A stretch of 64,000 bases of DNA from Campylorhamphus procurvoides (lineage: Eukaryota; Chordata; Aves; Passeriformes; Dendrocolaptidae), in contig WBMV01006671.1 in assembly GCA_013396655.1 (NCBI GenBank), positions 124,001 to 188,000 of the forward strand, given 5' to 3'. Positions 38,401 to 51,010 of the stretch are shown piece by piece. The position numbers were made by a program, and so were the translations under genes. Under the pieces are notes generated by a model. It was not told the DNA's origin. It worked only from the letters and a program-made list of their open reading frames with translations, and did not search any database. Position 1 is the first letter of the stretch. Each line of letters begins with the position of its first letter.

Positions 38401-41400
38401 TACAATAAACCCCTTCTTCGGGGTGGCTGAAGGGAGGAACACCTGACTCAGCTCTGTCTGGCAGAAACCACATCACTCAGTATTTTGACAGAAAGTTTTC
38501 AGGCAGCTCTAATGAAAATTTAGGAATCCCCATGAGCCACCTTTGGCTGCCACCTCCCCACCCCCGCCTGGCTGCTATTCTCAGGAGAACTCCCTGTCTT
38601 ACAAGCATTAATTAATTAAGCTTCTTGCACACTTCATTTGCTTGCTGTGAGGTAAGGCAGAGATTTCTGGCTCACTTCACTCACGGCTGAGTGCAGTCAG
38701 CCATCCGGAGCAGAGCCTGGGGCCGCTCACTCGGCTCCACGCAGCAGCTCCGGGCAGGACTGTCTGCTCCAGCTGCAGCAACCCAAAACACCTTGTTGAA
38801 GCCAAGGTGGTCACACCCACAGGAGTGATGGGAAAACGTGGGTCTGAACCCAGCTGTACCTGCTGGGGAATCTGGAGACAGGTGATGCAGCCAATTAAGT
38901 TTGCCTAAGTCCAGTACCTTTCTCCTGTTGAGAACACTTGATGGGCTTTTGCTAAAGTGGCTGGAATTCCCAGCAGGTATTTCATCAGGACAGCACTGCA
39001 ACATGTCAGTGGCTTGAGCTGAGAAGTTTGCTGGAAGCTTTGGAAATCATTGCTCAGGCCCAGTAGGAAGTTTCTCTAATATCATTCTGACAAAGTTATT
39101 TTACTTTTAAAGTTAACTCATTCTGAAGGAACAGCAGGTTAAAAACTCACCTAAGCATTTTCTTCTACTGTTAACACTGAGAGAAAACACTCAATATGAT
39201 TTTCTATACTTTTCCCCAAAGATATAATTTGATCACACTGGGTCTCTCTTAAAGCAAAGCAAATGTTGGGCAGGAGCAGAGAAGTACAAAACCGTGCACA
39301 CAAACACTACACAAACTAAAGCCTCTCCTGAAAGCCAACCTGACTTCCCACAAATGCTCCGCATCTTTGGTCCCAAATGCACAGGACTGTCATAGGAATA
39401 AATGCACAAAGGTTGCATGTCCTGAACTGTGGTGGTAGGTAGGACCATACATGCAGAGAAAATGCACTGCCATATTTACAGGGGAAAAAATCAATAGAAT
39501 TACTCATATGAGAGAAGCTGGGCTCATTTAGAGTCAGATAGCATGTGAGTTGATCACCCACTTTTCCCAGAGGCACAAGGCCCTTGTTGACCAAACACAG
39601 GCTTACCTCTGAGCCAGCTGTCCATGCTTCCAGGTGTCAGTCAGGAAGTGGGATGGGGTGACTGTGGTCCCATACAGTGTCCATTATGCTCTGCACAAAC
39701 ACACAGGAAGGGGAGTACATGAGCATTAACACAAATATGCTCCTAATGCCAGGGTGACACTGGGCTGTCAGTGACAGACACTGGGGTAACTCATCAGACC
39801 CAGGGACCAGCACAGGAGGATGCTCTGGATGGGATGCAGCCTACTGGTTTCAGTGCAGTGCTTAGCACCAGTCTGGGTCAAAATGTTAAACTCACCCCAA
39901 TTATTTCTGTATGGTTCAGAATAGAAAAATCTCTTCGGGTTGAACAAAAAATAATGTTTTAATAACCTAATCATCTTCTGTGGTCAGTCACCAGCCTCCC
40001 TATTTGCCACACATCCCCCCCTGCCTACTCAACCCAGCTCTTAAATTTTGCTGTGGGATCTTTACATCTGCACCTGGATATTTTAACATCTTTATTTCCC
40101 ACCTTCCTTTCCTTTCTCACGTAATCAATACCATTAGATAAAAGCATTGCAATTTTTCATGGAGCTGTTGTGAAACCAAAATCTGTCTGGCTTAGGAATC
40201 TTCCTCAGCAAGCCCTGTCAGCTTCCCCAGTTCCAGGAAGGTAAAGCTGGGTCAAGTTAACAGCACAGCTTGTGAGAGCACAAAGAATCTATCTCTGAGG
40301 ATAAACAAGTTATTTGCATGCTTTCTCATTCTTCAGCATCATGCTCTCCAGCCAAATGTAGCACTGTAAATAGTAAAACAAAGCCACACTTCATCCTGCT
40401 GGCCAGAGGCCTTCATCTTCTGAGGATACAATGGCAAACAACAGGCAAGTGAAAATACCCTCCCAAACGTTAACAAAGTAATGATTAAACACAATTGTTG
40501 TTTCTTTTCCACAGGGGTATACAAATTCACCTGCCAGATTAGACAAGTATAAATATTATGTGTGTACATAGCTGTGTGCAGCATTTGGAGCTGTGTTTGC
40601 AGGGGGCCAGTGCTCCCACTCAGGAGTGTGACCCCTCCACTGACCAAGTCAGAGTTTGGAAACACTTGCAGTGCCATGATCCCTGAGGGGCTTGCTAACG
40701 AAATACAATGCTGCTTGTACCCATGTTTGCAAAGTCAAATATCTCAAATGCACTTACAGACTCTGATCTCCAGCTGTGCCAGCCCAGCTCCTGCCCAGGC
40801 ACAGCCCCCAGTCCTGCCCTCCAGCTGGGAGCACCCCAGGGCTGGGGTACGTGATTGACAAATGCCACCCTTCCAGGGATGCCACAGAGACTGCGTGTAC
40901 ACATCTGATTTAACAGAGACTTTCTGCATGTGCAACACCTATTTGGATCTCATTCCTTAAGGGCAAGAAGTAGGAAACTCAACCACTAATAATTCTAAAA
41001 TGAAGTTTATAACTTTCTTTCTGCTCAGTTACTTCATTTTAGATCCTAAAGATGGAAAGGACCTTCTGTTCCTCCCTACTGCAATATTAACGCCAAGGAA
41101 GACCAGAAGGATCCTGGGGGAACGTGGCCCTTGACGGCCAGGACTCTCAGAAATATCAGATATTCTCCAAAATCCCTTTCAATATCAACCAGATTTGCAG
41201 CCTGAGCCTGGACCTTAACAAAATTGAATCCTTCTGTACCATGTAGGAGGAACATCAGCTAGCCAAAGCGAGCGGGAGGAAAAGGGCCACGTTTTCACAG
41301 CTGTGTTTGCTAGGTTGCTAATGATAATTTAATCCATAGCCCCACCAGCCTGGCTATGTCTGGAGGCACTAAGAGCCCCTTCAAAAGCTGCTACTTCACT

Positions 41401-44400
41401 ATAGGCTTCAGACTCTCCACTTTTCTAACTGGCTGCAGTGAGGACAACCTGCCCTTCCATAGCTCCAGGGGAGGCAATGGAGGGAGCACTCTCAGGCTGC
41501 CTCGTGTCAGCAGGACAATGGATCTTATAACGACATGCTGACAAATGGCCTTTCACTGCCTCTCAAAGTATGACAGCAGTGGCATCCTGCACCAAAAAGA
41601 GAGAGTGAGAGGTCCAGACCTTTGGATTAGGTACACCTAAACCTCTCTCTCATGGTGCTCTCCCTGAAGAAGATCAAAAGGCTTCTGACCTCAAACAGCC
41701 AGATTTCACTTGAAAGGAAAAGGGGGAAAAAAAACCCCACAACTTTTAAACAAATTCAAAGTCAAACTATCAGTGGCAGAACATGTTGCTCTCTGTCTAT
41801 CCTATTTCAAGGCTTGGCTGCAAGTCTGTAGCATTTTGAGCAGCAGCCAGCTGTGCCTGTCCAAGTGGATCCCTGGGGAGCCTCAAGCTTGGCTGCCTTC
41901 TGCCCACCCCTCTGCAGTATCTTGATCTCTGTGCCCAAGCTGTTCCTGCTCCCAGCCTGTGCTCCCTGTCTCCAGTCCCCTGCCCAGGACTCAGATCTTC
42001 CCTCTGAATGTGCCCAGCAGCACCCCCAGAGAAAGGGCAGCCACCAGCCTTTGCTTCAGAGAGAACACCAATCTTTAAGGATCCTTACAGAACACAAACT
42101 GGACATAATGCAACACAAAAATAAACAAAACAAAACAAAAAAAGGTACTGTTTTTGACAAAGGGCATGAAAGATCACGCTTTGAATCCCATAACTTCTGC
42201 ACTGTGCTGCAGTCTGGTCCCACTTACAAAGTGGGATGGAGGTGGCTTCCACTGACAGTGCCAGTCATGCAGCACTGACTGCACTGTGCTAGTCATGGCT
42301 GATTCTGCCCAGCAAACAGCACCTTCTCCCAAGCTGCCCAGCTCAGCTTGTGTGGTTCCCCACTCACCTCCCCAGCCAAGAGAGAGCTCCTAAAGGCAGC
42401 TGCAAAGGAACCACCCTGCATCCCACAGAGGGGCTGTCATCAGGCAAGAGCTTCATTCTCCTTCCTCAACAACTTCAGTCAAAAATGCTTTGCCTTGACC
42501 AAGTCCCAACAACAGCAACTGTGGCAGCCCCAATCCACTGGTAAATGTTCATCATCCTAACACTGAAATATGAGGCCAGTTAACAGTCCCTGTTAACTCT
42601 GGGCCTGTTTTTTGAGGGAAAGCAGGTGAGCAGGATTTGCTCATCTCACTGTGATGGCCCTGTCAGCAGAAATATCACTGAGTCCAGACAAGCTTCAGGT
42701 GATGAGAACTGTAATGCAGCACAAGGAATTTTGTTTTGACCTTCAACTCTCCCTTTTGATGAGATTCATCACTGTGTTCTCACAGCTTGATCAGTCTCTT
42801 TGCCGGATCCATTTGTGACGCCTAATGTTTTTGCCCAAACTCCATTTCCTTCCATCCAAAGCAGTAAGATCTGCTTATGACTCAGCCTCAATAAAACACA
42901 CAGCAAGGACCATTAAAATGAATGTGTAGCACAGGGATAAAATTCATAGGCTACATTTTTTAGACTAGAATCTTCATTGCCCTTTATTTACCCTCAAAAA
43001 GAATATTAACTCATGCTAAGTCTTGATGCAAAGTAAATCTACCAGCAAAAGAGTAGTTTTAAAGTGAATCTATCTCCATGTGATAAATAAAGTGATAGAT
43101 GGGACTGAAGAGGCTGCTTGGTGGCCCTGGAGAGCCCACACTCCCAAGCCTGTATGGTACTTACAGCGACAACACTCCCCAACCATTCTCTGCCTGAAGA
43201 GAGATCCCATCAGCTCTGAGGAAATCACTTGCTGAGAAGTGTGGGCGGAAAAGAGAGAAGGAAGCCAGGGGATTTTTTTCTAGTTTAGCATTCACAAATT
43301 TGAAAAGAGCCTTTCAGGCAAAGCCTTGCACTCTCAATGAAGCTGTAGAGGCTGCAGCTTTTCCCCATTAGTGTTTGAGAACTGCCCCCAGGGTTTACCT
43401 GGTTGTGAGCCAGAGGTTTCCAAGTCCTCTTGACACTGAATGGCCTTGGAAGTGCTTTGCTCTTTACAACAGTGCATAAGAAGTGAGTGGCAAGGTAACT
43501 CTAGGGGAGGCAAAGAGCATTATCCATCCTGTATTAATCCACCAGTCAAAAGTCTCTCATGAAATGTATTTGAAATCTGATCCTAAATTCTTTGAAATTG
43601 CCCTTTTCACTGAATTTAGTGAAATTCCATGCAGTCTCTAATCTCTCTGGTTTTCTGTTTAACCAGGCACTAAGAGAGATATCCAGGCACACAGTGTTCT
43701 CTGACAACAATAAAGGTTGTAAGAGTCCAAGCACAAGAATAAAGTGAAGGGAAATAACAAACTCATTTCAAAGAAAAAAACCCAACAAACTAGTAAAAAA
43801 TAAAATTATAGCCACTTTGCATAGATGGAGTGCTAGGGATTGACTCCAGACACAGTCAAAAAGTAACTTTCAAGGGCATGAAATCTACTTTTTACAGATG
43901 TGAACTAAGGGGCACATGAAAAACATCCATAAAAAATATCTCTTCTTTAAAGTTTCAGTACAACATGCAGCAGTGAGCTTGAGGGTTACTTTAGACATGC
44001 TTTCAGGCAGCAATACCCTTGTGCAACACCAAGTGAGCTGAGGATAATTGTAATGAAACAGCCTCTATGGCACCAGCTTTCCTTTCCTACGAGCAATCCT
44101 GCAGGACGACAGTAATACAGCCAATTATGTAAGAAAAACCCACAGATTTTTAGGAAGAACTATAAAGAGTGGTGCTCCATTGGAATAACAGGCACAGTTC
44201 GGCACCTGTTGTCCAGCTTAGAACTCATTTCTGGGTTTGAAACAGAAAAAATCCAGCTGAGCAGTGCATCTCAGGCACTGCAGTAACCTGCTCCCATGTC
44301 TGGGGAGGAACTGGGGGCACTGCTTGAAGTGGGGAGAATAAATCACCCCGTAATTCCATATTCCAGCTCTGAATTCAGACTTGCTCAGGTTTACATCAGT

Positions 44401-47400
44401 TGAGATTCTGGCCCAAAGACTGGCAGAGACAACAGATGAAAGGACAGGACAAGGACAGGGTTGAACGAGCCTTTCAGAGCAATTCTTCTCTTTCCTGTAA
44501 AACCTGTAGTGTTGATCTTCAGTAAAGGTATTTTGATTCCTGTTGAGCTCTGCTGGTCAATACAAAGAGGTAACCCTTTCTTAAGGTTGTCTTGTATCCA
44601 TGGTCTAATGTGATGAAAATCCACCAGATACAGAATATCTGGTCCATTTTTTTCCTCCCCTGCCACTTTCCCTCGACTCTTGGTTATGGCTTAGTTTGCA
44701 CTCATTAAGTTTCCCGGAACAAGCATTTTACCCCACATCTTCATTGTGATGAGATTCTGATTTCCTTTGCAGTAAAACTCCAAGAAATCTGGTCATTTTA
44801 TAAATTAGGAACATTTCTGGATTCCTAGTCTACCTACATTTAAAGAATTGCCACCCTTTTTAGAGTTAGGTAAGCCAGCAACATCTCGAAGTGTATTTTC
44901 TAAGGGCAAAGCCAAGTATTTAATTCATCAGCCTGTGAGGTTGTTCCCGAGATCCTGGCGAGCTGCTCCGTGGCCAGCAGGTGACAGTCTCGGCAACAGA
45001 AACCCGGGGCAGCTCACAAAGAGGGGATTGTTCAATATTCTGCTAGGATAGAAACATTATTTTTTTGGTTTTAGATACACAGACAGTCCACAACAGCGGT
45101 CAATATTTTTCATCAAACATGCCAATAAAGAGGAGGGCCACAATAATTTCTGAGTGTGATTTCCCAGCTTCTCAAGGGGATAATTCAGATAAGGACATGA
45201 ATGACACTGCGCTACAGAGGTACCAGCACCATTCTTAGCAAAAGTCAGAAAAAAACCCCTTAACACCTCAGTGTAAGTGTAAAACTAGCAGATATAAATA
45301 AAAGCACTTATAAGCACAATAGAGGGTGGCACAGTTACACTGTCTGATACCTTTAATGTGTTGAGGAGGGAACAGGATGTAGAAAATCTCTATGTGCATG
45401 GTAGGTAACTGTAACACTTCTCTGCAGCACTGCTGGACAGGGCTGTGTGCACAGCCTGGAGTACAATGGCATCTGTGAACACAGACATGCTACAGCCCAG
45501 CTGTGTGTGATGGCCAAGAGAACCTTTGCAGCAGTAGCTAAGAAAATATTTCCTTGTACATGTAGACACATCGTGTTACTTACAGAAAGGGTTGCATCTT
45601 GTTTAAAATCTAAAGGAATGCAAGAACTGCTTGAATGGATCGGTCAGAACCACAGTCTGTGGTTTATGGGAAAAATGAGAACCCACAGTGTGTGGAGAGA
45701 GGGTTTCTGCCCCACAACCATTCCGTGTTGTTCCCTGCTGTAGAGCAGTCACTCTAAAAAACCTCATCGCACCCACCACCATCCACAGGTACTCACCACA
45801 AGGAAGCTCAAGGTTCTCCAGCAGAAGTTGCTATTCTTGGCCAGGGTCACTAACTTCTCAACACAAGCAGTTTTAAGGAAACTTTCTCATGCCTGGAAGA
45901 GAAAGCCACAAATCATTTGCTTGATCAAATTTATTTTAATCGAAGTGGGACTTTGCTTGAGCTAAGGTCAAGAATCAACATTTTAAATCTAACTGGTTTG
46001 GCCAGATTGAGAGGTATCTAGACAGAGCCTCAGAGAGAGTATAGCAGTAATTCAATACATAAGAGATATGCTGATTTAAATATCTGTCTCTGGTGGTTTT
46101 CCTTGTGAAATGAAGATTCAAAGGTGTGCAAATTCCCCCAATCACATGCCTGGTGTCACAGACCATCTTGATCTAAATTGTGTTTTAATCCAATTCTACC
46201 AGCTGCTTTAAGTCTTAAAACTTGTCCAAGTTTCTCTTCAGTTTAAAGTACGTATTTATGCATTAGTATTGTGATAAACTAATGTGTTGAGAAAACAAAC
46301 ACATATCACAATGACTGCATTGTAAATTTTGCCTGTGTCACTGCTCTCTTGTCCTGGTGTTGAGAACCATGACTGGTAAGTGGAAGAGACTCACTGCCTT
46401 CCCATATAGTGTATGTCCATACCACAGGACAGGTTGCATTTATTACCAAACAGAAAAAGAATTATAAGTAGGTGCAGTGCCTTAAAAGGTGTGTTCTCAC
46501 CTTGGTTTGTCTGACACAAGTTTAAAAACAGGTATAATTTGGATCTGAACAGAGATGTGACATCCAACACTATGGCCATCTACCCACACTCTCCATCCTG
46601 AGAGCACCTTTCTTTTGTGCCGTGGATACAAGTTCCTCTGGATTACATTTCTCCTTAATTCTTCCTCTCTCCTTCATCTCCTTTCTGACATCCATCTTCT
46701 TCTTCATATTGATTTCAAGACTCTTTCCTTCTTTCACTTCCCCTTCCCCCCTTCTCTTCACTAACCACATTTGGTCACTCAGACCCATTTAACACAGTAC
46801 TGTGGAGAGCAGACTCTGCCTTGGGCAGTGCAAGGAGCAACATGTGAAACCCTCTGCAGTAACAGAGAAATCATCTCATGGTGGTCGCACAAATCTTGCT
46901 ATCTTCTTGATGCTGCCAACCAGTGGGAGCACCAGGATTTGTATCCTGCCCTGAGAAAAAGCAGGGCAAGTATTAGGCAAACAAATCACACTGCAGGGAT
47001 TTGTGCAATGAAAAGTACCTGTGCTTGGGGGTCAAAAATGGTGTGAATCAACCACACACCATTGCTTAGGGCAAATTCACCTGGTATCTCCTTATTCTCT
47101 TCTGCCATATTCATTATTTCGGGCATCTCAGTATCTAAAAAGAGGTATGAGAGCTGGGCTACTCCATGATTAAGGCACATGATCTGTCTCAGGGTATTCT
47201 TTCCAAGACTGCTGGAAAACAAACTGCTTTACAGAGGGTTGGCTTCCCCTCATGCCATGCAGCCCTGTCTGTGCCCGGGGCCTTGACACGCTCCCTAATG
47301 CAAACAATAGTAATGCAGACTTAATGATCGCTGTCATTTCCATGTGCCTACTGCTGATCTCTTAATGAAATATTCCAGTTAAATTGCACTGGCACAAGCA

Positions 47401-48894
47401 CAGCTCATGCTGGCAGGAGCTGCAAAATCGGCCAGCCCAGTGAAAAGGTACTGCAGGAGCTGCCGTACAATGGGAAATCTGTCGGTGAAATACTGTTGGA
47501 CTGTTTTGTGCCTGCTCTTACAATAAGCATGACACCTTCTTAGCTTTCTAAAGAAGAGAATAGAGGATGGAAATTGCCTTTATCTCAGGTTAGGACATAG
47601 AAAAAATCTGAAATGAGGATGGCAGTCTGTGGTGATATGGATTGGCCATTCATTGATGGGTGAGTGGTATCCACTCAGCACTGCCCTAACAGGCTCACTC
47701 CCTGCTGTCAAATCCTGCTAGGAGCACTGCTGCAGATGAGAAAAAATTGGGAACATGCAGCACCACACAGACTCTTTGTTTATCTATTGTCACAAGCAGG
47801 AAACCAAATACTGGGGGGGGAGGAAAGCTAACAATCTGTTCAATGACCAAATATGTGTTGAAGGAAATATGAGGAGTAAAATTATGGTGGGTTTTTAAAG
47901 TTGAGCATCCTATATGACCAGTCTAAAATAAAGACAAATAGATAACATACATGTTCTTCAGTATTCCAGAGATGAACAAAAGCATTGAGCTTACACTCTT
48001 TAAGCCATCAGCTCTGGGAAGTATTGCACAGCATAAGCGGAGGTCTCTAAATTTCACCTTTACTTTAGCCTTGCACACCTCACCCCTGCCCCGTCTCCTC
48101 CAAGCGTTGCTCATGTGCAAGCTCTCACTGGCTGCAGTCACTGCAGGGTCCCAGGAACTGCTGTAGGAGCTGGGAGCACCATGTAGCATCTGGGAATTTA
48201 AATAGTCCACGTGGGTCACATCACCCACTCCATCCTTCTACTTGCTCTCTTGAGGCAAGGAAATGCTGAAGGTGCTGGTGAGTTAGTGTTGACTGATAGA
48301 AACAGTTTTCTCCTTAATAAAAGCCTATTTTCAGAGCATATTTGCAAAGTTAACTAGTAAGAAAGTAATGCAAGGGGAGCTGTGATTTAGTCCAGCTACC
48401 CTACCATGTCTTCCTATAATGTCCTTGATGATTTGGTGTTCTCTCCTACACATTTTCATGGTAGCTAACACTAAAAACTGCTTCAGCAGGACAGAAATCA
48501 GCCCTATTCAGTAATGATCCACTAGTAATGGTTGAGAGGAGTATTATCTTTCCTCTTCTATCAGTACAAGGCAAAAGAGGGAGGCTGTTTCCTTCAGGGA
48601 ACCAGGGCTGTGTTAGAGACGCAGGAAGAAGGGAACAATGCCCGAGATTTGCATTTGCTGAAGGGCTCAGTACATTGCTCCCTTGTGAGCTGGCCAAGAC
48701 CGACAGTACATGAATCCTTGTGATTCATCCTTCCCCCTGATCTACCTCTCTGTATCCAGCACAGCACAGAGAACTCTGTGTGTTTATTTATACACAAAAA
48801 GGTCTTTACTTGGTCCTGTAGTATTTGGGTGCCTGGCTCTGGCTCCTAAGCCAGCGCGGGGGTACAGACTGATCTGTGAATCAGTACTTTCTAC
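35411..48894. other. Intergenic DNA, no gene recognised
   Basis: No exon or RNA gene can be supported. Local features are a minor CpG-rich patch at about 38690-38760, a weak CR1-like scrap near 41045, an A-rich run at about 42113-42144, a long pyrimidine tract at 46649-46760, and a 9-bp inverted repeat at 47037-47063 (AATGGTGTG/CACACCATT). Open frames up to 181 codons (35988-36533, +) show no domain or family resemblance. Confidence 0.55.
46649..46760 (+). repeat. Pyrimidine-rich tract
   Basis: About 110 bases composed mostly of C and T (CTTCCTCTCTCC, CTTCTTCTTC, CCCCTTCCCCCCTTCTC), with scattered purine interruptions. The minus strand reads as a lysine/glutamate-rich open frame only because of this composition. 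Such tracts can adopt triplex structures. Confidence 0.7.
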
Positions 48895-48995
48895 TTTCCT
48901 GCCAGACTGCTGAGTGACCTTGGGCAGTTTGCAGTGGCTTCACCTCTCACCACCTCAGTTTCTGTAAAATTATCCTGCTTAACTTTGAATAGCAC
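48895..48995 (+). mobile_element. MIR-type ancient SINE fragment
   Basis: The series TGAGTGACCTTGGGCA, CACCTCTC, CCTCAGTTTC and TGTAAAAT occurs in the order and roughly the spacing of the MIR consensus core and its 3' side. The tRNA-like promoter half is degraded or missing. MIR is an amniote-wide, long-dead SINE; this copy is about 1.5 kb upstream of the GPRC5B CpG island. Ends are approximate. Confidence 0.6.
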
Positions 48996-50210
48996 GTAGC
49001 TATTGACTGATGCAGGGGAAGGGTGTATTGCTTACGTGTGACTCAAATAAAACCAGTGCCTACAATCTGGAATCAGCAAGGTAGAGAAATTGAGAGAAAA
49101 AAAAAAAGCAGAAATGTAAAATTGTTCCCCTGTCTCATCTTTTCTCCCCCTGCGGCCCTGCCTAAATGTGGGCAATTACAGCTCAACCCCACCATGTGAT
49201 TTACTCCATGTCAGCCACACTGAGAAGTTCAGGTAACCCCTCAAGGCATCATAAATGACAGATAAATAAGCCCACGCATGTTAGGAAGAGTCTGTTAAAA
49301 GGTTACCGTTCTGCTGTGCTGAAGAATGCACATTTCACGGCAGACACTTCCTTTTGGAAGGCTCTGGATATGGAAACTTGGCAATAAGGGCAGAGTGCTG
49401 CCCGTGTTGAGGAAGGGCACACAGCGGTCGCTCCCCACTGATGACGCCACATGGCTGTACCTGCCCAGATTTTTGTTAGCAGTTTAAGTGGAAATATAAC
49501 CTGGTGCAGCTGCTCATCAAGGATGTGTCACACAAATGGACTCTAACTGGCTGAAAAGGCAAATGAGTTTCTTCTGCTGAGGAACATTTTTTGCTAAAGC
49601 TGACTGTCAAGTAACTACAAAATAACTCCTCCTGGAGTTTGTAGAAAGCCCTGTCTCAGAGCTGAACCGCGGGGCTGGAAAGCAGGAGATCAGCTGCATG
49701 CTGGGAGGTGGGAGGCAGCCACCGAGCAGCCCCACCATCGCCTTTACAGGGCCCCATGTGCAGGGGCTGCTCCCGTGTGCTGCTGCCTGAGCAGCCGGGA
49801 AAGTGTCACTTGCACAATACACAGGCTCCCTCCGTTTTCTCTTCCAAGTGTTCAGCTGTTGTCTCGGGCTGCGGCAGGTCGGAAGCTGCATCCAGAGCAG
49901 GTTCGGTGAACGCATCCAGCCCCTTGCCAAATCCCCCGCTGTCAGAGGACTGAAAACCCCCTCACCTTCGCAGTCCCGCACCTGGCCATAGGTGTGTGCA
50001 TGCACAGCCAGCCTGCCGGGGAGCGGGGTCCCTATCCTTGTTTTCGCACTCCTGCGGAGGCAGGAGCGGGCAGGAATGCCCATCTGTGTGCTGTGTCCTC
50101 CCGTCACGTCACCTGAGCACGTACAGCTGCGGCCATGCCTGTGTCCCACTGTGCAACTCTGCGCTTACAGTGGCCATGCGTGCCCGGCTGTACATGCAGC
50201 CCGGAGCGAG
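48996..50210. other. Upstream flank of the GPRC5B CpG island
   Basis: CpG frequency rises along this stretch, especially from about 49.4 kb and again from 49.65 kb. CRE-like sites are visible: TGACGCCA at 49442 and TCACGTCA at 50104. A 180-codon minus-strand open frame (49607-50149) is probably a product of high GC. No exon can be assigned. Confidence 0.4.
50104..50111 (+). promoter_or_regulatory. CRE-like site (TCACGTCA)
   Basis: TCACGTCA contains the CGTCA half-site bound by CREB/ATF factors and differs from the palindromic CRE at one position. It sits about 300 bases upstream of the densest CpG-island sequence, a typical promoter position. Motif evidence only. Confidence 0.25.
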
Positions 50211-50358
50211 GGTGTGAGTGCATGTGTGCATATCAGTGTGCGAGTAACAGTGTGACTATCAATGTGTGTGTATCAGTGTGTGTGAGTATCAGTGTGTGTG
50301 ACTATCAGTGTGTATCAGTGTATCGGTGTGTGTGTATCAGTGTGAGTATCAGTGTGCC
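50211..50358 (+). repeat. TATCAGTGTG minisatellite
   Basis: At least eight copies of a TATCRGTG(TG) core start near 50231, 50271, 50287, 50303, 50313, 50321, 50335 and 50347, separated by TGTG or GAG spacers of variable length. It abuts the upstream edge of the CpG island, so its length could vary between individuals right beside a promoter. Confidence 0.85.
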
Positions 50359-50479
50359 TGATCGCGCACCCCTCTCCGTGCGGCTGTCGCTGTCCCCTGG
50401 GTGCCGAGCAGCCCCGGCGGGCACGGTGTCGCGGAGGTGCGCTGTGCCCGAGGTGCGCCCGTCCCCGCCGAACCCTGCC

Positions 50480-50492
50480 NNNNNNNNNNNNN
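50480..50492. other. Run of 13 undetermined bases (N)
   Basis: A short gap or masked stretch sits inside the GC-rich island, immediately before G-rich sequence. It probably marks an assembly failure at a hard-to-sequence point; the true gap length may differ. Open frames that run through it should not be trusted. Confidence 0.98.
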
Positions 50493-50501
50493 ATAGGAGT
50501 C

Positions 50502-50541
50502 CGGGGGGGATTAGACGGGATATAGGGCAGGATGGGGGGGG
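50502..50541 (+). other. G-quadruplex-type G-run cluster
   Basis: Four G-runs (7, 3, 3 and 8 Gs) are separated by loops of about 7, 5 and 6 bases, which satisfies the usual G3+N1-7 rule. It directly follows the N run and lies on the presumed sense strand of the GPRC5B promoter or 5' UTR. Confidence 0.65.
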
Positions 50542-50734
50542 AAGGCGGGAGCAGGGGCTGCGCTGCGCGGCGGGGAGCGGGGCGGAGGGCTGGCGAGGAG
50601 GGCAGTGGAGTTCAGAGAGGATGGGGAAGGAGAGTGGGGACAGGCGGGGGAGGGAGAGACGGGAAAAGAAACCGAACAGAGAAATAAGCCAAGGGACAAA
50701 AGAGAGGAGGCTGGAGCGGGATAGGCATCGTCCG

Positions 50735-50753
50735 GGAGGAGGAGGAGGAGGAG
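50735..50753 (+). repeat. (GGA)n microsatellite
   Basis: About six GGA/GAG units in the CpG island, within a larger purine-rich stretch. If transcribed, it would lie in the GPRC5B 5' UTR. Confidence 0.85.
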
Positions 50754-51010
50754 GCGGAGGCTGCAGGCGGATTAAGGGGAGCCCGGAGAGGAGGCAGCAC
50801 GGAGGGGCCGCTTGGCCGCGCACCGCGCTCGTACGCGGGGAAGTTGCAGCCAAGCCCAGCACCTCATCGCATTCCCCAGCGGGACCTCAAGGGCAGCGGT
50901 AACGGGGTACAGGCGGAAGGGGAAGAGCCCTTTGTTGGCCCCTCGCCGCCACTGTCCGGTCCCGGGGTCGGCGAGAGCCCCGGCTGGCTGCGGGTGCCGT
51001 AGCAGTTTTC

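Larger units (their letters stand above)
50370..51010 (+). promoter_or_regulatory. GPRC5B: CpG island, probable GPRC5B promoter and 5' UTR exon
   Basis: This is the densest CpG sequence in the window, with an SP1-type GGGGCGG at 50579-50585, a GGA run and no TATA box. It lies about 5.3 kb upstream of the GPRC5B start codon in the right orientation. In mammals GPRC5B has a non-coding first exon and a CpG-rich promoter (recalled), so this is the natural counterpart. The splice donor is uncertain; GCG/GTAACG at 50898-50899 is one weak candidate. The island is interrupted by unsequenced bases. Confidence 0.65.

Noticed and set aside
41040..41095. Possible CR1/L3-like scrap (GATGGAAAGGACCTTC followed by CCTACTGC)
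   Set aside because: Only a short stretch resembles CR1 ends and no terminal repeat is visible. Too weak to call.
46570..46788. Lysine/glutamate-rich open frame on the minus strand
   Set aside because: It is simply the translation of the pyrimidine tract on the opposite strand.
47037..47063. 9-bp inverted repeat AATGGTGTG/CACACCATT with a 9-base loop
   Set aside because: A perfect stem, but short; hairpins of this size are expected by chance in 64 kb.
48209..48214. CACGTG E-box
   Set aside because: A single six-base site with no supporting context.
49607..50149. 180-codon open frame on the minus strand
   Set aside because: Lies in CpG-rich DNA where stops are rare; composition rich in R, S, G and C with no recognisable domain.
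50135..50902. 255-codon open frame on the + strand, and a 185-codon frame opposite it
   Set aside because: Both run through the minisatellite, the N run and the purine-rich island. Low-complexity translations; more likely a 5' UTR or promoter.
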